A stretch of DNA of 64,000 nt from assembly GCA_910578335.1 (NCBI GenBank), contig CAJTPU010000001.1, positions 294,743 through 358,742 of the forward strand, given 5' to 3'. The stretch's first letter is position 1; every line of letters starts with the position of its first letter. Under the pieces are notes generated by a model. The model was not told the origin of the DNA. It searched no databases and was given only the letters and a program-made list of their open reading frames with translations. Made by a program: the position numbers and the translations under genes. Positions 16,674 to 24,798 of the stretch are shown one piece after another. Origin of the DNA: an uncultured Lachnospiraceae bacterium (GTDB lineage: Bacteria; Bacillota; Clostridia; Lachnospirales; Lachnospiraceae).

Positions 16674-17306
16674 TTACCAAATGCCTTTTCCGTCTCCCAG
16701 TATAATATTCTTTATGTTTTCGTTGATTTCGCTTTCAGTCAGGCCTCTTTGCATAAGAGGCTGAATTACTTCCCTGCTTTCTCTTGTGTGCGGGAGTTCG
16801 GAGGCAAGCCTATTTGCTTTATCCTCGTATCCTGCTTTCAAATATAAGAAACACAGCGCCGCGCGCATGGTTGCTTTCTGCTTCTCATTTATTGATATTT
16901 GCAGTCCCCTTTCCATTAATTCGATGGCTTCCTCGGTATTATCCTTTAACGCCAGCGTGCTTGCCAGCCCCAAAATCATTCCCGGCTTATTGGGATAAAT
17001 CAGCAGTGCATCCCGATACGTTTTTTCCGCGGAATCATAATCACCCTTTCGCTGGTACGCAACTGCTTTTTGATGGATGCCGTATCTGGTTGCTTCTGCA
17101 CGAATCGTATCCATCCCCACCAGCAAATCAATACTGGTTTCAAATATGTTTGCCAAAGCCGGCAAAAGTGTAATATCCGGGTAGGACTCACCGCGCTCCC
17201 ATTTTGAAACGCTCTGTGGTGTAATCCCCAAATACGCTGCAACCTCCTCCTGCGTAAGATTTTTTAGAATACGGTATTTCTTTATGTTTTCCGACAAATA
17301 TAACAT
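16674..17306 (-). CDS. XRE-family helix-turn-helix protein with TPR-like C-terminus
   Basis: Residues 5-62 are an XRE DNA-binding domain (IKKYRILKNLTQEEVAAYLGITPQSVSKWERGESYPD). The rest contains tetratricopeptide-like helices (GDYDSAEKTYRDALLIYPNKPGMILGLASTLALKDNTEEAIELMERGLQI). AGGAGG precedes the ATG. Its own gene or the adjacent MerR or GNAT may be targets; nothing in the sequence shows which. It is separated from the MerR gene by about 75 bases and from the GNAT by about 120 bases. Confidence 0.85.
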   Translation of the reverse strand: MLYLSENIKKYRILKNLTQEEVAAYLGITPQSVSKWERGESYPDITLLPALANIFETSIDLLVGMDTIRAEATRYGIHQKAVAYQRKGDYDSAEKTYRDALLIYPNKPGMILGLASTLALKDNTEEAIELMERGLQISINEKQKATMRAALCFLYLKAGYEDKANRLASELPHTRESREVIQPLMQRGLTESEINENIKNIILGDGKGIW

Positions 17307-17428
17307 AGCGCCCTCCTGATGATTTGGTATACTAAAATCATATCATCTGCATCTGCAAATGCAATAACGCAAAAGTTGTCTTAAATTCAACCGCGCCAAT
17401 ATATAAAATCAGACTGCACAGTATACCT

Positions 17429-18400
17429 TCAAGAAAGCCACTCCCTGATATATCGAAGATATTCTTTTCCCATTTCCTCATACGCTCCGTCAAGCACAAA
17501 CCCCAGCTTTTCCAGAAGCGCCAGAGAAGCCGTATTTTCCTGCTCTGTCAACGCCTGCACCTTGGTAAATCCCAATTCTTCCTCTCCGTAGCGCAGTATG
17601 GCGCGGCACACTTCTTCCGCAAGCCCCCGCCCCTGCCACAAAACGCCAATCACAAATCCAAGCTCCGGCTCCGCAAAGCCTGCCCGCATGTCAAAGCCCG
17701 CCCTGCCGATAACTTCACCCGTTTCCTTTAATACAACGCTCCAGATTCCATACCCGTAAAACTCATACATATTTTCACGGTAAGCCGTCATATAGCGCAG
17801 CTCCTCCTCCCTGTCGGCAAATAAGTCTTCCATAAATGCCGTAATGGAAGGCTCCGCATATATTTGATAAAAAGCATCCACATCCGCCTCGATACTCTCC
17901 CGCAGAATGCATCTCTTTGTCTCCAATATCTGCCACGGGAGTCCGCAGCAGCGCCGGTATACCTTCTCGAGGTAAGATGGGGTAATGCTTTCCCAGCCCT
18001 CCGCCAGATATTGAACCCCCGAAAAAGAAGCATCTTCATTCTCTTTCAATAAAATACCCAGTACCGGCAAATTTGCTGTTAAAAGCTTTTTTGCCACTTG
18101 CGGAGCATCCGTCACAAAAAGCGTATTCCGCCTTGGCGTTGCACCCTCCGAAAGCGCTTTTTTTAAGTTGACTACCTGTATTCCTGCTTCTTGCAGGCTC
18201 TCCCTGCATTCTGCAAAGCTTTCGCATTGCTTCGCCCTTACAGCCGCCTCACCGTCCTGCCCGATACTGTCTTCTGCCGCACACTTCTGCTTTCTGCCGC
18301 TCTCTGCCATGCCTTCCTGTTCCATACCGTCAAGACCATACATACTGTAAACCCATACTTCCTGCAGGTTATATTTTACCCATAAGTTATACTCTGCCAT
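17429..18400 (-). CDS. GNAT acetyltransferase (RimJ/RimL-like) with N-terminal domain
   Basis: The C-terminal half (from about residue 150) is a RimJ/RimL-type GNAT: LETKRCILRESIEADVDAFYQIY, GEVIGRAGFDMRAGFAEPELGFVIG, acetyl-CoA site QGRGLAEEVCRAIL and ALTEQENTASLALLEKLGFVLDGAYEEMGKEYLRY. The N-terminal 150 residues are not a GNAT; the TLFVTDAPQVAKKLLTANLPVLGILL segment looks Rossmann/HAD-like and may be a regulatory or degenerate domain. AAGGAAAA precedes the ATG. Substrate unknown. Confidence 0.8.
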   Translation of the reverse strand: MAEYNLWVKYNLQEVWVYSMYGLDGMEQEGMAESGRKQKCAAEDSIGQDGEAAVRAKQCESFAECRESLQEAGIQVVNLKKALSEGATPRRNTLFVTDAPQVAKKLLTANLPVLGILLKENEDASFSGVQYLAEGWESITPSYLEKVYRRCCGLPWQILETKRCILRESIEADVDAFYQIYAEPSITAFMEDLFADREEELRYMTAYRENMYEFYGYGIWSVVLKETGEVIGRAGFDMRAGFAEPELGFVIGVLWQGRGLAEEVCRAILRYGEEELGFTKVQALTEQENTASLALLEKLGFVLDGAYEEMGKEYLRYIREWLS

Positions 18401-18472
18401 GCTTGTATTTTCCTTTGAAATGATGTAGTATCTTTATAGTAAAGCATTTTATACAGGAAAGGAAGTACTATC

Positions 18473-18994
18473 ATGGCGCAAAATCCCATTGTGACAATTA
18501 CCATGGAAAACGGTGATGTGATGAAGCTTGAGCTTTATCCCGATATCGCACCTGTTTCCGTCCACAACTTTATAAGTTTGATTCAGAAGCATTTTTATGA
18601 CGGGTTGATTTTCCACCGTGTCATCAGAGGTTTTATGCTGCAGGGCGGCGACCCGGAAGGAACCGGCTGCGGCGGTCCCGGCTACAGCATCAAGGGCGAA
18701 TTTTCCGCAAACGGCGTGGAAAACAATTTGAAGCACACGGAAGGCGTCCTCTCCATGGCAAGAAGTCAGGCGCCTGATTCCGCCGGCTCCCAGTTCTTTA
18801 TCATGCATAAGAACGCACCGCATTTAGACGGAAGCTACGCCGCTTTCGGCAAAATTACCGAGGGCATGGATGTAGTAAACCGTATTGCGGAGACCGCTAC
18901 CGATTACAACGACAGACCGCTTCAAAACCAGGTAATGAAAAGCGTTACCGTGGATTGCTTCGGTGTGGAATATCCGGAACCGGAAAAGCTTTAA
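18473..18994 (+). CDS. Cyclophilin-type peptidyl-prolyl cis-trans isomerase
   Basis: A 173-residue single-domain cyclophilin without signal peptide. The catalytic core is clear: FHRVIRGFMLQGGDPEGTG, GPGYSIKGEF, LSMARSQAPDSAGSQFFIMHKNAPHLDGSYAAFGKI. It lacks the Trp that confers high cyclosporin affinity, having H in NAPHLDG. It catalyses cis-trans isomerisation of prolyl bonds in cytosolic proteins. GGAAGTAC precedes the ATG, and a strong terminator follows, so it is a single-gene unit. Confidence 0.93.
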   Translation: MAQNPIVTITMENGDVMKLELYPDIAPVSVHNFISLIQKHFYDGLIFHRVIRGFMLQGGDPEGTGCGGPGYSIKGEFSANGVENNLKHTEGVLSMARSQAPDSAGSQFFIMHKNAPHLDGSYAAFGKITEGMDVVNRIAETATDYNDRPLQNQVMKSVTVDCFGVEYPEPEKL

Positions 18995-19010
18995 AGCTTC
19001 CGTTTTTAAG

Positions 19011-19057
19011 AGCCGCCGCCTGCACAGGCACCATATCTGCAGGCGCTGCGGCTTTTT
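19011..19057 (+). terminator. Terminator after the cyclophilin gene
   Basis: AGCCGC-CGCCTGC arm pairs with GCAGGCG-ct-GCGGCT, followed by seven T. Confidence 0.88.
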
Positions 19058-19059
19058 TT

Positions 19060-19343
19060 GTTTCAATTTCATGTTCATATTTTGTTTACAATTAATTCAA
19101 GGAAACTTCACCTCGTAATCATTCTTTAGACACTTCTTTTTCCTATACTATAACCATAAGATACAAATAAATCTTTCATTGCCAACAACAGTGTTTAGAT
19201 ACATTAAATAACTTTTTCATAATAAATGCCAGGCAAAGCCATTTGCCTGGCATCCTCCCTTTTTAGGGGATATTTATATACTGATTTTAAACGGCAGGAA
19301 TTTTACTTCCTGCCGTTGTTTTGTCCCTGCGTCCTTCAAACCG
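19060..19343. other. Non-coding stretch with promoter-like boxes and two perfect hairpins
   Basis: No credible coding frame. On the plus strand TAGACA (19127-19132) and TATAAC (19149-19154), 16 bases apart, precede a 12-bp hairpin ATGCCAGGCAAA/TTTGCCTGGCAT (19226-19253), followed by CCTCCCTTTTT. A second 11-bp hairpin AACGGCAGGAA/TTCCTGCCGTT lies at 19290-19317 and probably terminates the minus-strand GNAT gene. The first hairpin could end a small RNA of about 100 bases. Confidence 0.45.
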
Positions 19344-19856
19344 CTAAGGCATCTCTTTGATTATCTTTTCATACATGATTTCCATGCTGCCATAATGATT
19401 CTGACTTCTGGCAGTCATCTGAAATCCATGTTTCTCATAAAAGCTTCTGGCGACTGTATTTTCTGCAAAAACCCAAAGAATTGCTCTTGTGTATCCCGCC
19501 TTCGCCATTTCCCCCATTACTGCGTGCAATACCACAGAGCCATATCCCCTGCGCCGCTCGCCTTCCAGACTGTGAATGCATACCAGTTCCGCTGCATCGC
19601 CGCAGGCACTGTCCCTGCTCCTGCTCCATGCCGCTATATAATGGGGCGTTTCTGCGACCAGTCCTATCATAACACATACTTCTTCCTGACGCAACACGTT
19701 TGCGTACATTGCTTCAAGCTTCTCTATATCCGTATGTTGCGCAAGCACCTCAGACGAAAGAATACCCGAAAAAGCAGATTTCCACGATTCCGATTGAATA
19801 TATGCCAATATTTTTTCGTCGCCTGCCTCTGCCCTCCGCAGCCGAATGTCACACAT
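19344..19856 (-). CDS. GNAT family N-acetyltransferase
   Basis: A 170-residue single-domain GNAT: IRLRRAEAGDEKILAYIQSESW at the start, acetyl-CoA motif RRRGYGSVVLHAVMGEMAKAG, and ARSFYEKHGFQMTARS near the end. The pattern resembles Pat/YitI-like small-molecule or protein acetyltransferases. Its ATG follows the fba stop codon directly (TAAATG), so it is translationally coupled to aldolase, an unusual partner; acetylation of a metabolite or of a glycolytic protein is possible but unproven. Confidence 0.85.
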   Translation of the reverse strand: MCDIRLRRAEAGDEKILAYIQSESWKSAFSGILSSEVLAQHTDIEKLEAMYANVLRQEEVCVMIGLVAETPHYIAAWSRSRDSACGDAAELVCIHSLEGERRRGYGSVVLHAVMGEMAKAGYTRAILWVFAENTVARSFYEKHGFQMTARSQNHYGSMEIMYEKIIKEMP

Positions 19857-20720
19857 TTACGCCTTACCTACAGAACCAAAAAGCTCCATCTTCTCTTTTA
19901 CGGTTTCCTTGATAGCTGCTGCGCCCGGCGCCAAAAGCTTACGGGGGTCAAAGCCCTTGCCTTCCAAGTCCTTGCCTGCCTCGATGTACTTGCGGGTTGC
20001 TTCCGCGAAAGCAAGCTGGCACTCAGTGTTTACATTAATCTTTGCAACGCCAAGGGAAATTGCCTTTTTAATCATATCCGCGGGAATTCCCGTGCCGCCG
20101 TGAAGCACCAGAGGAAGCTCGCCCGTCTTCTGCTGTACGGCATCCAGAGTCTCGAAGCTCAATCCCTTCCAGTTTTCAGGATACTTGCCATGGATATTGC
20201 CAATGCCTGCCGCAAGGAAATCTACACCCAAATCAGCAATTGACTTGCACTCGTCCGGGTCCGCACACTCTCCCATGCCGACTACGCCATCCTCTTCGCC
20301 GCCGATAGAACCCACCTCAGCCTCGATGGACAGTCCTTTTTCATGCGCATCTGCTACAAGCTTCGTGGTCTTCTCCACATTTTCTGCTATCGGATAATGG
20401 GAACCGTCGAACATAATGGAAGAAAATCCCGCCTCAATACACTTATAGCAGCCTTCAAAAGAACCATGGTCCAGATGAAGCGCTACGGGAACGGTAATGT
20501 TCATATCCTGCATCAGACCGTTTACCATGCCGACTACCGCGTGATAACCGCCCATGTATTTGCCTGCGCCCTCGGACACGCCCAGAATAACCGGAGAATT
20601 TAATTCCTGTGCTGTGGAAAGGATGGATTTTGTCCATTCCAGATTATTGATATTGAACTGACCTACTGCATAATGGCCTGCCTTTGCTTTTTGAAGCATT
20701 TCTGTTGCTGATACTAACAT
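19857..20720 (-). CDS. fba: Class II fructose-1,6-bisphosphate aldolase
   Basis: Cleaves fructose 1,6-bisphosphate to glyceraldehyde 3-phosphate and dihydroxyacetone phosphate in glycolysis. Class II metal ligands and signature are clear: ALHLDHGSFEGCYKCIEAGFSSIM, the NIHGKYPENWKGL region and LHGGTGIPADMIKKAISLGVAKINV. The 287-residue length fits the Gram-positive FbaA type. I start it at 20720 because GGAGG lies eight bases before that ATG, whereas the earlier ATG lies upstream of the ribosome site. A GNAT gene follows without a gap. Confidence 0.95.
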   Translation of the reverse strand: MLVSATEMLQKAKAGHYAVGQFNINNLEWTKSILSTAQELNSPVILGVSEGAGKYMGGYHAVVGMVNGLMQDMNITVPVALHLDHGSFEGCYKCIEAGFSSIMFDGSHYPIAENVEKTTKLVADAHEKGLSIEAEVGSIGGEEDGVVGMGECADPDECKSIADLGVDFLAAGIGNIHGKYPENWKGLSFETLDAVQQKTGELPLVLHGGTGIPADMIKKAISLGVAKINVNTECQLAFAEATRKYIEAGKDLEGKGFDPRKLLAPGAAAIKETVKEKMELFGSVGKA

Positions 20721-20832
20721 GTCTGACACCTCCATATTTTTACTCTTGCGTCTATTCTACCCCATTTCACATAAAAATGGAATACTGTTTGTTAAATAAT
20801 TGTCTATTTTATATAGCCGAAAACGCCCGCCT

Positions 20833-21732
20833 TTATTTATCGGCGGGAACCATAATGCACATCGCCTGCTTATAATCCTCTATCAGCACTTCCCTATGCT
20901 CCCCTCCGAACTCGCCGTCCAGCGTCCACGCCACACTTTCTTCTGATTCTGCCTGCAGCCTCGCCGTCTTAAACCAGTAAATCAGCTCGTTCTCCATGCT
21001 CCGGTCAAGCAGGGAAGCAATCAGACGGTTCAAATCTGCCACGTTGGCGGGGCGCCTGACCAAAGTCACTTCCAGTTCGCCGTCATCCAGCTCCACATTT
21101 TTGCCGGTAAGCTTTTTAAAACCACCCACGGAGACAGAATTCGTTACCATACCAAACAGAAAGTCCCCTTCTATCACCGTATTTTCATATAAAAAGCGCA
21201 TCTGATAAGACTTTATCGCCGCAAGACGCTTCATCCCCTCCAGAATATATGCCATATGCCCAAGCATATTCTTCATTTCCTGCTCCGTGCCGTAGGACAC
21301 GTCCGTAAACATGCCAAAGGCAGCCACATACACGAACACGTCCCTGTTAAACGCGCCTATGTCACAGTGGAAGGCTTTTCCCTCCACTACGGCGTGTGCT
21401 GCTTTCTGCATATTTTTGGGTATCTTCAGGCTGTTTGCAAAATCATTGGTGCTGCCCGCCGGTATATAACCGATAGGCAGGGAACGTCTGCTCTTCACCA
21501 TACCGGTCACTACCTCGTCCAATGTGCCGTCTCCGCCGCTGCACACTAAAATGTCGTAAATATCCTCCCTCTCCTCCACGACGCGCTGTGCATCCTGCTT
21601 GCACTGGGTAATATGGACAGTCACTTCATACCCTGCCTTCGTAAAAATATCCATAACCGCCAAAAGCTGATTTCTTATCTTTGCCTTTCCTGCTTTGGGA
21701 TTGATGAGAAACAGCATACGTTTCCCTGCCAT
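20833..21732 (-). CDS. Diacylglycerol/lipid kinase family protein (DagK/YegS-like)
   Basis: A 299-residue protein of the DAGK catalytic family: LFLINPKAGKAK at the N-terminus, VCSGGDGTLDEVVTGMV with the ATP-binding GGDGT, and GYIPAGSTNDFANSL. Members phosphorylate diacylglycerol or related lipids and recycle phospholipid head-group turnover products at the membrane. The ATG at 21732 is seven bases after AAGGAGG; two earlier in-frame ATGs overlap this site. It lies 94 bases downstream of the Crh-like gene, with a weak hairpin between. Confidence 0.88.
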   Translation of the reverse strand: MAGKRMLFLINPKAGKAKIRNQLLAVMDIFTKAGYEVTVHITQCKQDAQRVVEEREDIYDILVCSGGDGTLDEVVTGMVKSRRSLPIGYIPAGSTNDFANSLKIPKNMQKAAHAVVEGKAFHCDIGAFNRDVFVYVAAFGMFTDVSYGTEQEMKNMLGHMAYILEGMKRLAAIKSYQMRFLYENTVIEGDFLFGMVTNSVSVGGFKKLTGKNVELDDGELEVTLVRRPANVADLNRLIASLLDRSMENELIYWFKTARLQAESEESVAWTLDGEFGGEHREVLIEDYKQAMCIMVPADK

Positions 21733-21758
21733 GCGCATTCCTCCTTCCAATGCACAAA

Positions 21759-21802
21759 GGCGGAATCCGTCGAAGAACGATGCCTTCCTTTCAGATTCCG
21801 CC
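21759..21802 (-). terminator. Weak hairpin after the Crh-like gene
   Basis: GGCGGAATC (21759-21767) pairs with GATTCCGCC (21794-21802) across a 26-base loop; only three T follow on the minus strand. It may partly separate the lipid kinase from the upstream operon. Confidence 0.4.
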
Positions 21803-21826
21803 AGTTCTGTTATGTGATTCGGTTTT

Positions 21827-22096
21827 TTAGCTTGCTGCTTTTCCTGTCAGATATTTTTCAATATCGTCCACCGCTTCCTTTTCGTCCGCGCCATTCGCTT
21901 CCACTACCACATTTTCCCCTGCATTCAGCCCAAGGCTCATCATACCCATAATGCTTTTGGCATTTACTCTGACGGAGCCGTCCTCCGACTGAATGTAAAC
22001 GGTGCTGTCATACCTGCTCGCCACCTGTACCAGCATAGCAGCGGGTGTCGCTTCCAACCCGTTTTCCAGATTGATGGTTACCGTTTCCTTTTTCAT
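21827..22096 (-). CDS. Crh-like HPr family protein (active His15 replaced by Glu)
   Basis: An 89-residue HPr fold. The PTS phosphorylation site GLHARPA is GLEATPA here: residue 15 is Glu and residue 17 is Thr, so phosphotransfer from enzyme I is impossible. The regulatory site is kept: NAKSIMGMMSLGL with Ser48 equivalent to Ser46, the residue phosphorylated by HprK/P. This pattern defines Crh-like proteins (Gln15 in Bacillus Crh), which act as CcpA co-effectors in carbon catabolite control. It follows whiA and rapZ as crh does in Bacillus, and hprK is four genes upstream in the same operon. AGGAGG precedes the ATG. Role by analogy. Confidence 0.85.
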   Translation of the reverse strand: MKKETVTINLENGLEATPAAMLVQVASRYDSTVYIQSEDGSVRVNAKSIMGMMSLGLNAGENVVVEANGADEKEAVDDIEKYLTGKAAS

Positions 22097-22110
22097 AATA
22101 TTCTCCTCCT

Positions 22111-22977
22111 TTACGACCTTAATCTGTCGGCAAGCTCACTTAGTTTTCGCAATCTATGATTTACCCCGGACTTTCCTACCGGCGGATTAAGATACTGTCC
22201 CAACTCCTTTAACGCTGCATCCGGATATTCCAGCCTCACCTCCGCCACTTCACGCAGATTATCCGGAAGCCTTAAAAATCCGTAATGCTCCTTAATATAC
22301 TCTATATCCTCCACCTGTCTCGCAGAGGCGTGTACTGTTTTGCTGATATTTGCCGCCTCACAGTTGACCCTGCGGTTGATGGAATTGCGCACCTCTTTTA
22401 CAATACGCAGATTTTCCAGCTCCATAAGCGCCACATGCGCTTCCATTACATTCAGAAGGTCTACTATGCCCGCTCCTTCTTTCAGGTATACGACAAAATA
22501 TTTTTTTCTGGAAACAATTTTTGCTTCTATGTCAAACTGTGTAATAATCTCTTTTAACTGCTCCGCCTGCTTTTCATGAGCGCAGACAAATTCCAGATGA
22601 TATCCTTTCTCAGGAGCGCTCATAGAACCACAGCACAAAAACGCTCCCCTTAAAAAAGAACGCCTGCAGCACGCATTTTTAATCAAAAGTGCATCAACCG
22701 GCTCAGAAAGAACGCCAAATTTGGCTATCAGCTTTTCCTTCGTCCCGCCGTCTATGACCACACCAGCATCTATATTATATGTTTTTTTCAATAATGTAAA
22801 GCATTTTCTGATAACAGATTCATTTTCCGTCTGAAAACCTATCGTGAGACTCCCGTCACTGCACATTCCGTACTGCCCGCAAAAATGCAGAATGGCAGAC
22901 AATTCCGCAATCTGACAGTGCCTTGCCGGACTGATATGCTTTGCAAGTTCTTCTTTTATCTTTGCCGAAAAAGACAT
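22111..22977 (-). CDS. whiA: DNA-binding regulator WhiA
   Basis: A 288-residue WhiA: N-terminal MSFSAKIKEELAKH, a degenerate LAGLIDADG homing-endonuclease-like core (RRSFLRGAFLCCGSMSAPEKGYHLEF) and a C-terminal helix-turn-helix (LREVAEVRLEYPDAALKELGQYLNPPVGKSGVNHRLRKLSELAD). In Gram-positive bacteria WhiA influences cell division and chromosome segregation. It is five bases after rapZ and 14 before the Crh-like gene, with ribosome sites in those gaps. yvcK, usually found between rapZ and whiA, is missing. Confidence 0.93.
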   Translation of the reverse strand: MSFSAKIKEELAKHISPARHCQIAELSAILHFCGQYGMCSDGSLTIGFQTENESVIRKCFTLLKKTYNIDAGVVIDGGTKEKLIAKFGVLSEPVDALLIKNACCRRSFLRGAFLCCGSMSAPEKGYHLEFVCAHEKQAEQLKEIITQFDIEAKIVSRKKYFVVYLKEGAGIVDLLNVMEAHVALMELENLRIVKEVRNSINRRVNCEAANISKTVHASARQVEDIEYIKEHYGFLRLPDNLREVAEVRLEYPDAALKELGQYLNPPVGKSGVNHRLRKLSELADRLRS

Positions 22978-22982
22978 GCCTC

Positions 22983-23837
22983 CTACCTTTGCTCCCTGTG
23001 AAACAGCTTAATGCCATAACCGCCCCGATTTTTCATCCTTGCATACAATTCATTTGCAAGGGTAACGCTTCTGTGCTGTCCGCCTGTGCAGCCTATCGCC
23101 ACTACAAGCTGATACTTGCCCTCTTTGATATAGTTCGGAATCAGAAAATCAAGCATATCCGTCAGCTTGTCCAAAAAGACGCCTGCTTCCGGAAACTGCA
23201 TAACATAGTCCTGTACTTCTTTGTCGTTTCCCGTCTTCTGCTTCAGTTCGTCTATATAGTAAGGATTGGGCAGAAAGCGGACGTCAAAAACCAAATCCGC
23301 ATCCGCCGGTATGCCGTACTTAAAGCCAAAAGAGAGGAGCGTTATCATAAGGTTATTATATTCTTCATTCTGAATAAAAATTCTATCCAGCTCTTCTTTC
23401 AATTCTCTTGTCAAAAGATTGGTCGTATCAATGACAAAATCCGCTTTTTTTCGGATTTCCGCCAATAGCTCCCTCTCCTGACGAATACCGTCCTCTATGC
23501 GTCCCTCCATTGCCAGAGGATGCACCCTGCGCGTTTCCTTGTAGCGCTTTACCAGCGCTTTGTCCTGCGCATCCATAAACAGAATTTCCAGTTCATAGCC
23601 CTTTTCCTTCTGCTTGTGCAAAATATCCGTCACACCTGCAAAAGAATGTCCGGCGCGCACATCAAGGCCGAGCGCGACTTTCGTAATTTCGCTGTCCGGC
23701 ATCGCAATCAGCTCTATAAATTTTTCCAAAAGGGAAACGGGAAGATTATCCACACAGTAAAAGCCGGTATCTTCCAACATCTTAAGCGCAGTACTTTTCC
23801 CCCCGCCGCTCATGCCTGTCACTACCACAAAACGCAT
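22983..23837 (-). CDS. rapZ: RapZ/YvcJ nucleotide-binding protein
   Basis: The 284-residue protein has Walker A GMSGGGKST at 8-16, the conserved GFYCVDNLP, and the C-terminal VAIGCTGGQHRSVTLANEL. RapZ in E. coli binds small RNAs and guides RNase E; in Bacillus YvcJ is a GTPase/ATPase affecting competence. Those roles need not apply here. It sits between murB and whiA in a co-directional operon. AAAGGAG precedes the ATG. Confidence 0.93.
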   Translation of the reverse strand: MRFVVVTGMSGGGKSTALKMLEDTGFYCVDNLPVSLLEKFIELIAMPDSEITKVALGLDVRAGHSFAGVTDILHKQKEKGYELEILFMDAQDKALVKRYKETRRVHPLAMEGRIEDGIRQERELLAEIRKKADFVIDTTNLLTRELKEELDRIFIQNEEYNNLMITLLSFGFKYGIPADADLVFDVRFLPNPYYIDELKQKTGNDKEVQDYVMQFPEAGVFLDKLTDMLDFLIPNYIKEGKYQLVVAIGCTGGQHRSVTLANELYARMKNRGGYGIKLFHREQR

Positions 23838-23857
23838 CTTCCCACTCCTTTCTTATC

Positions 23858-24772
23858 CTAAAAATCTCCCAGAAAGAGCACCTCCGGCTCTAATTGTACA
23901 TGAAACTGCCGGTACACTTCCTCCTGCACATACGCAATCAGGTTCCGGATGTCCGCAGCAGAAGCATCGCCTGTGTTAATAATAAAGCCGCAATGCTTCG
24001 CAGAAACCTCTGCGCCACCAATCCGGTATCCGGCAAGACCGGCATCCATAATCAGCTTTCCTGCAAAATACCCTGCCGGACGCTTAAAGGTGCTTCCCGC
24101 GCTTGGATATTCCAGCGGCTGTTTTTCCTTTCTTCTGCTCTGGAAATCCGCCATTTTGGCGGCAATCTCCTCTTTATTCCCCTGCTTCAGCAAAAAGACG
24201 CATTCTGTTACAATCAGGGGATGCTTTTTGATGACGCTGGTGCGGTAGCCAAATTCCATGGTTCTGTTATCCAGTGTGAGAGGCGTTCCCTCTTTATCAA
24301 GCACCAGAACCTCTTCTACCACCTGCCGCATTTCCCCGTCATAGGCGCCTGCATTCATCACTACGCCGCCCCCCACTGTCCCGGGAATCCCCGCCGCAAA
24401 CTCAAGCCCCGTCAGTCCCAGCTCACATGCCGTCTTCGCCGCCTTCGACAAAAACGCGCCCGCCTGCACCCGAAGCCTGCAGCCCTCCGCTTTTATTTCA
24501 TTTAGTTTGTCTGAAATCTGCAGTATAATACCGCGATACCCTTTATCCCCTGCCAAAAGATTGCTGCCGTTTCCCATGACAAAAAAAGGAATTCCTACCT
24601 TGGCAAGATAACCTAGCAGCTTTGGCATCCTTTCCATGCTGTCTACTTGTATCAGACAGTCGGCTTCCCCTCCAACCCGGAAAGTTGTATGATTTTTTAA
24701 CGGTTCCTTATATAAAATATTCTCTGAAGGTACAAATCTCTGTAATGCATCCCTGACTGCCTGACTTATCAT
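23858..24772 (-). CDS. murB: UDP-N-acetylenolpyruvoylglucosamine reductase MurB
   Basis: Reduces UDP-GlcNAc-enolpyruvate to UDP-MurNAc with NADPH and FAD, a committed step of peptidoglycan synthesis. FAD-binding motifs (FFVMGNGSNLLAGDKGYRG, GIPGTVGGGVVMNAGAYDGE) and the catalytic serine region (YPSAGSTFKRPAGYFAGKLI) are present; the length fits the type II (Gram-positive) enzyme. The ATG at 24772 lies five bases after GGGAG; a GTG four codons upstream is an alternative start. It follows the glucokinase gene within the operon. Confidence 0.95.
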   Translation of the reverse strand: MISQAVRDALQRFVPSENILYKEPLKNHTTFRVGGEADCLIQVDSMERMPKLLGYLAKVGIPFFVMGNGSNLLAGDKGYRGIILQISDKLNEIKAEGCRLRVQAGAFLSKAAKTACELGLTGLEFAAGIPGTVGGGVVMNAGAYDGEMRQVVEEVLVLDKEGTPLTLDNRTMEFGYRTSVIKKHPLIVTECVFLLKQGNKEEIAAKMADFQSRRKEKQPLEYPSAGSTFKRPAGYFAGKLIMDAGLAGYRIGGAEVSAKHCGFIINTGDASAADIRNLIAYVQEEVYRQFHVQLEPEVLFLGDF

Positions 24773-24798
24773 CCTTGCTCCCACCTGCGCATCTATTT

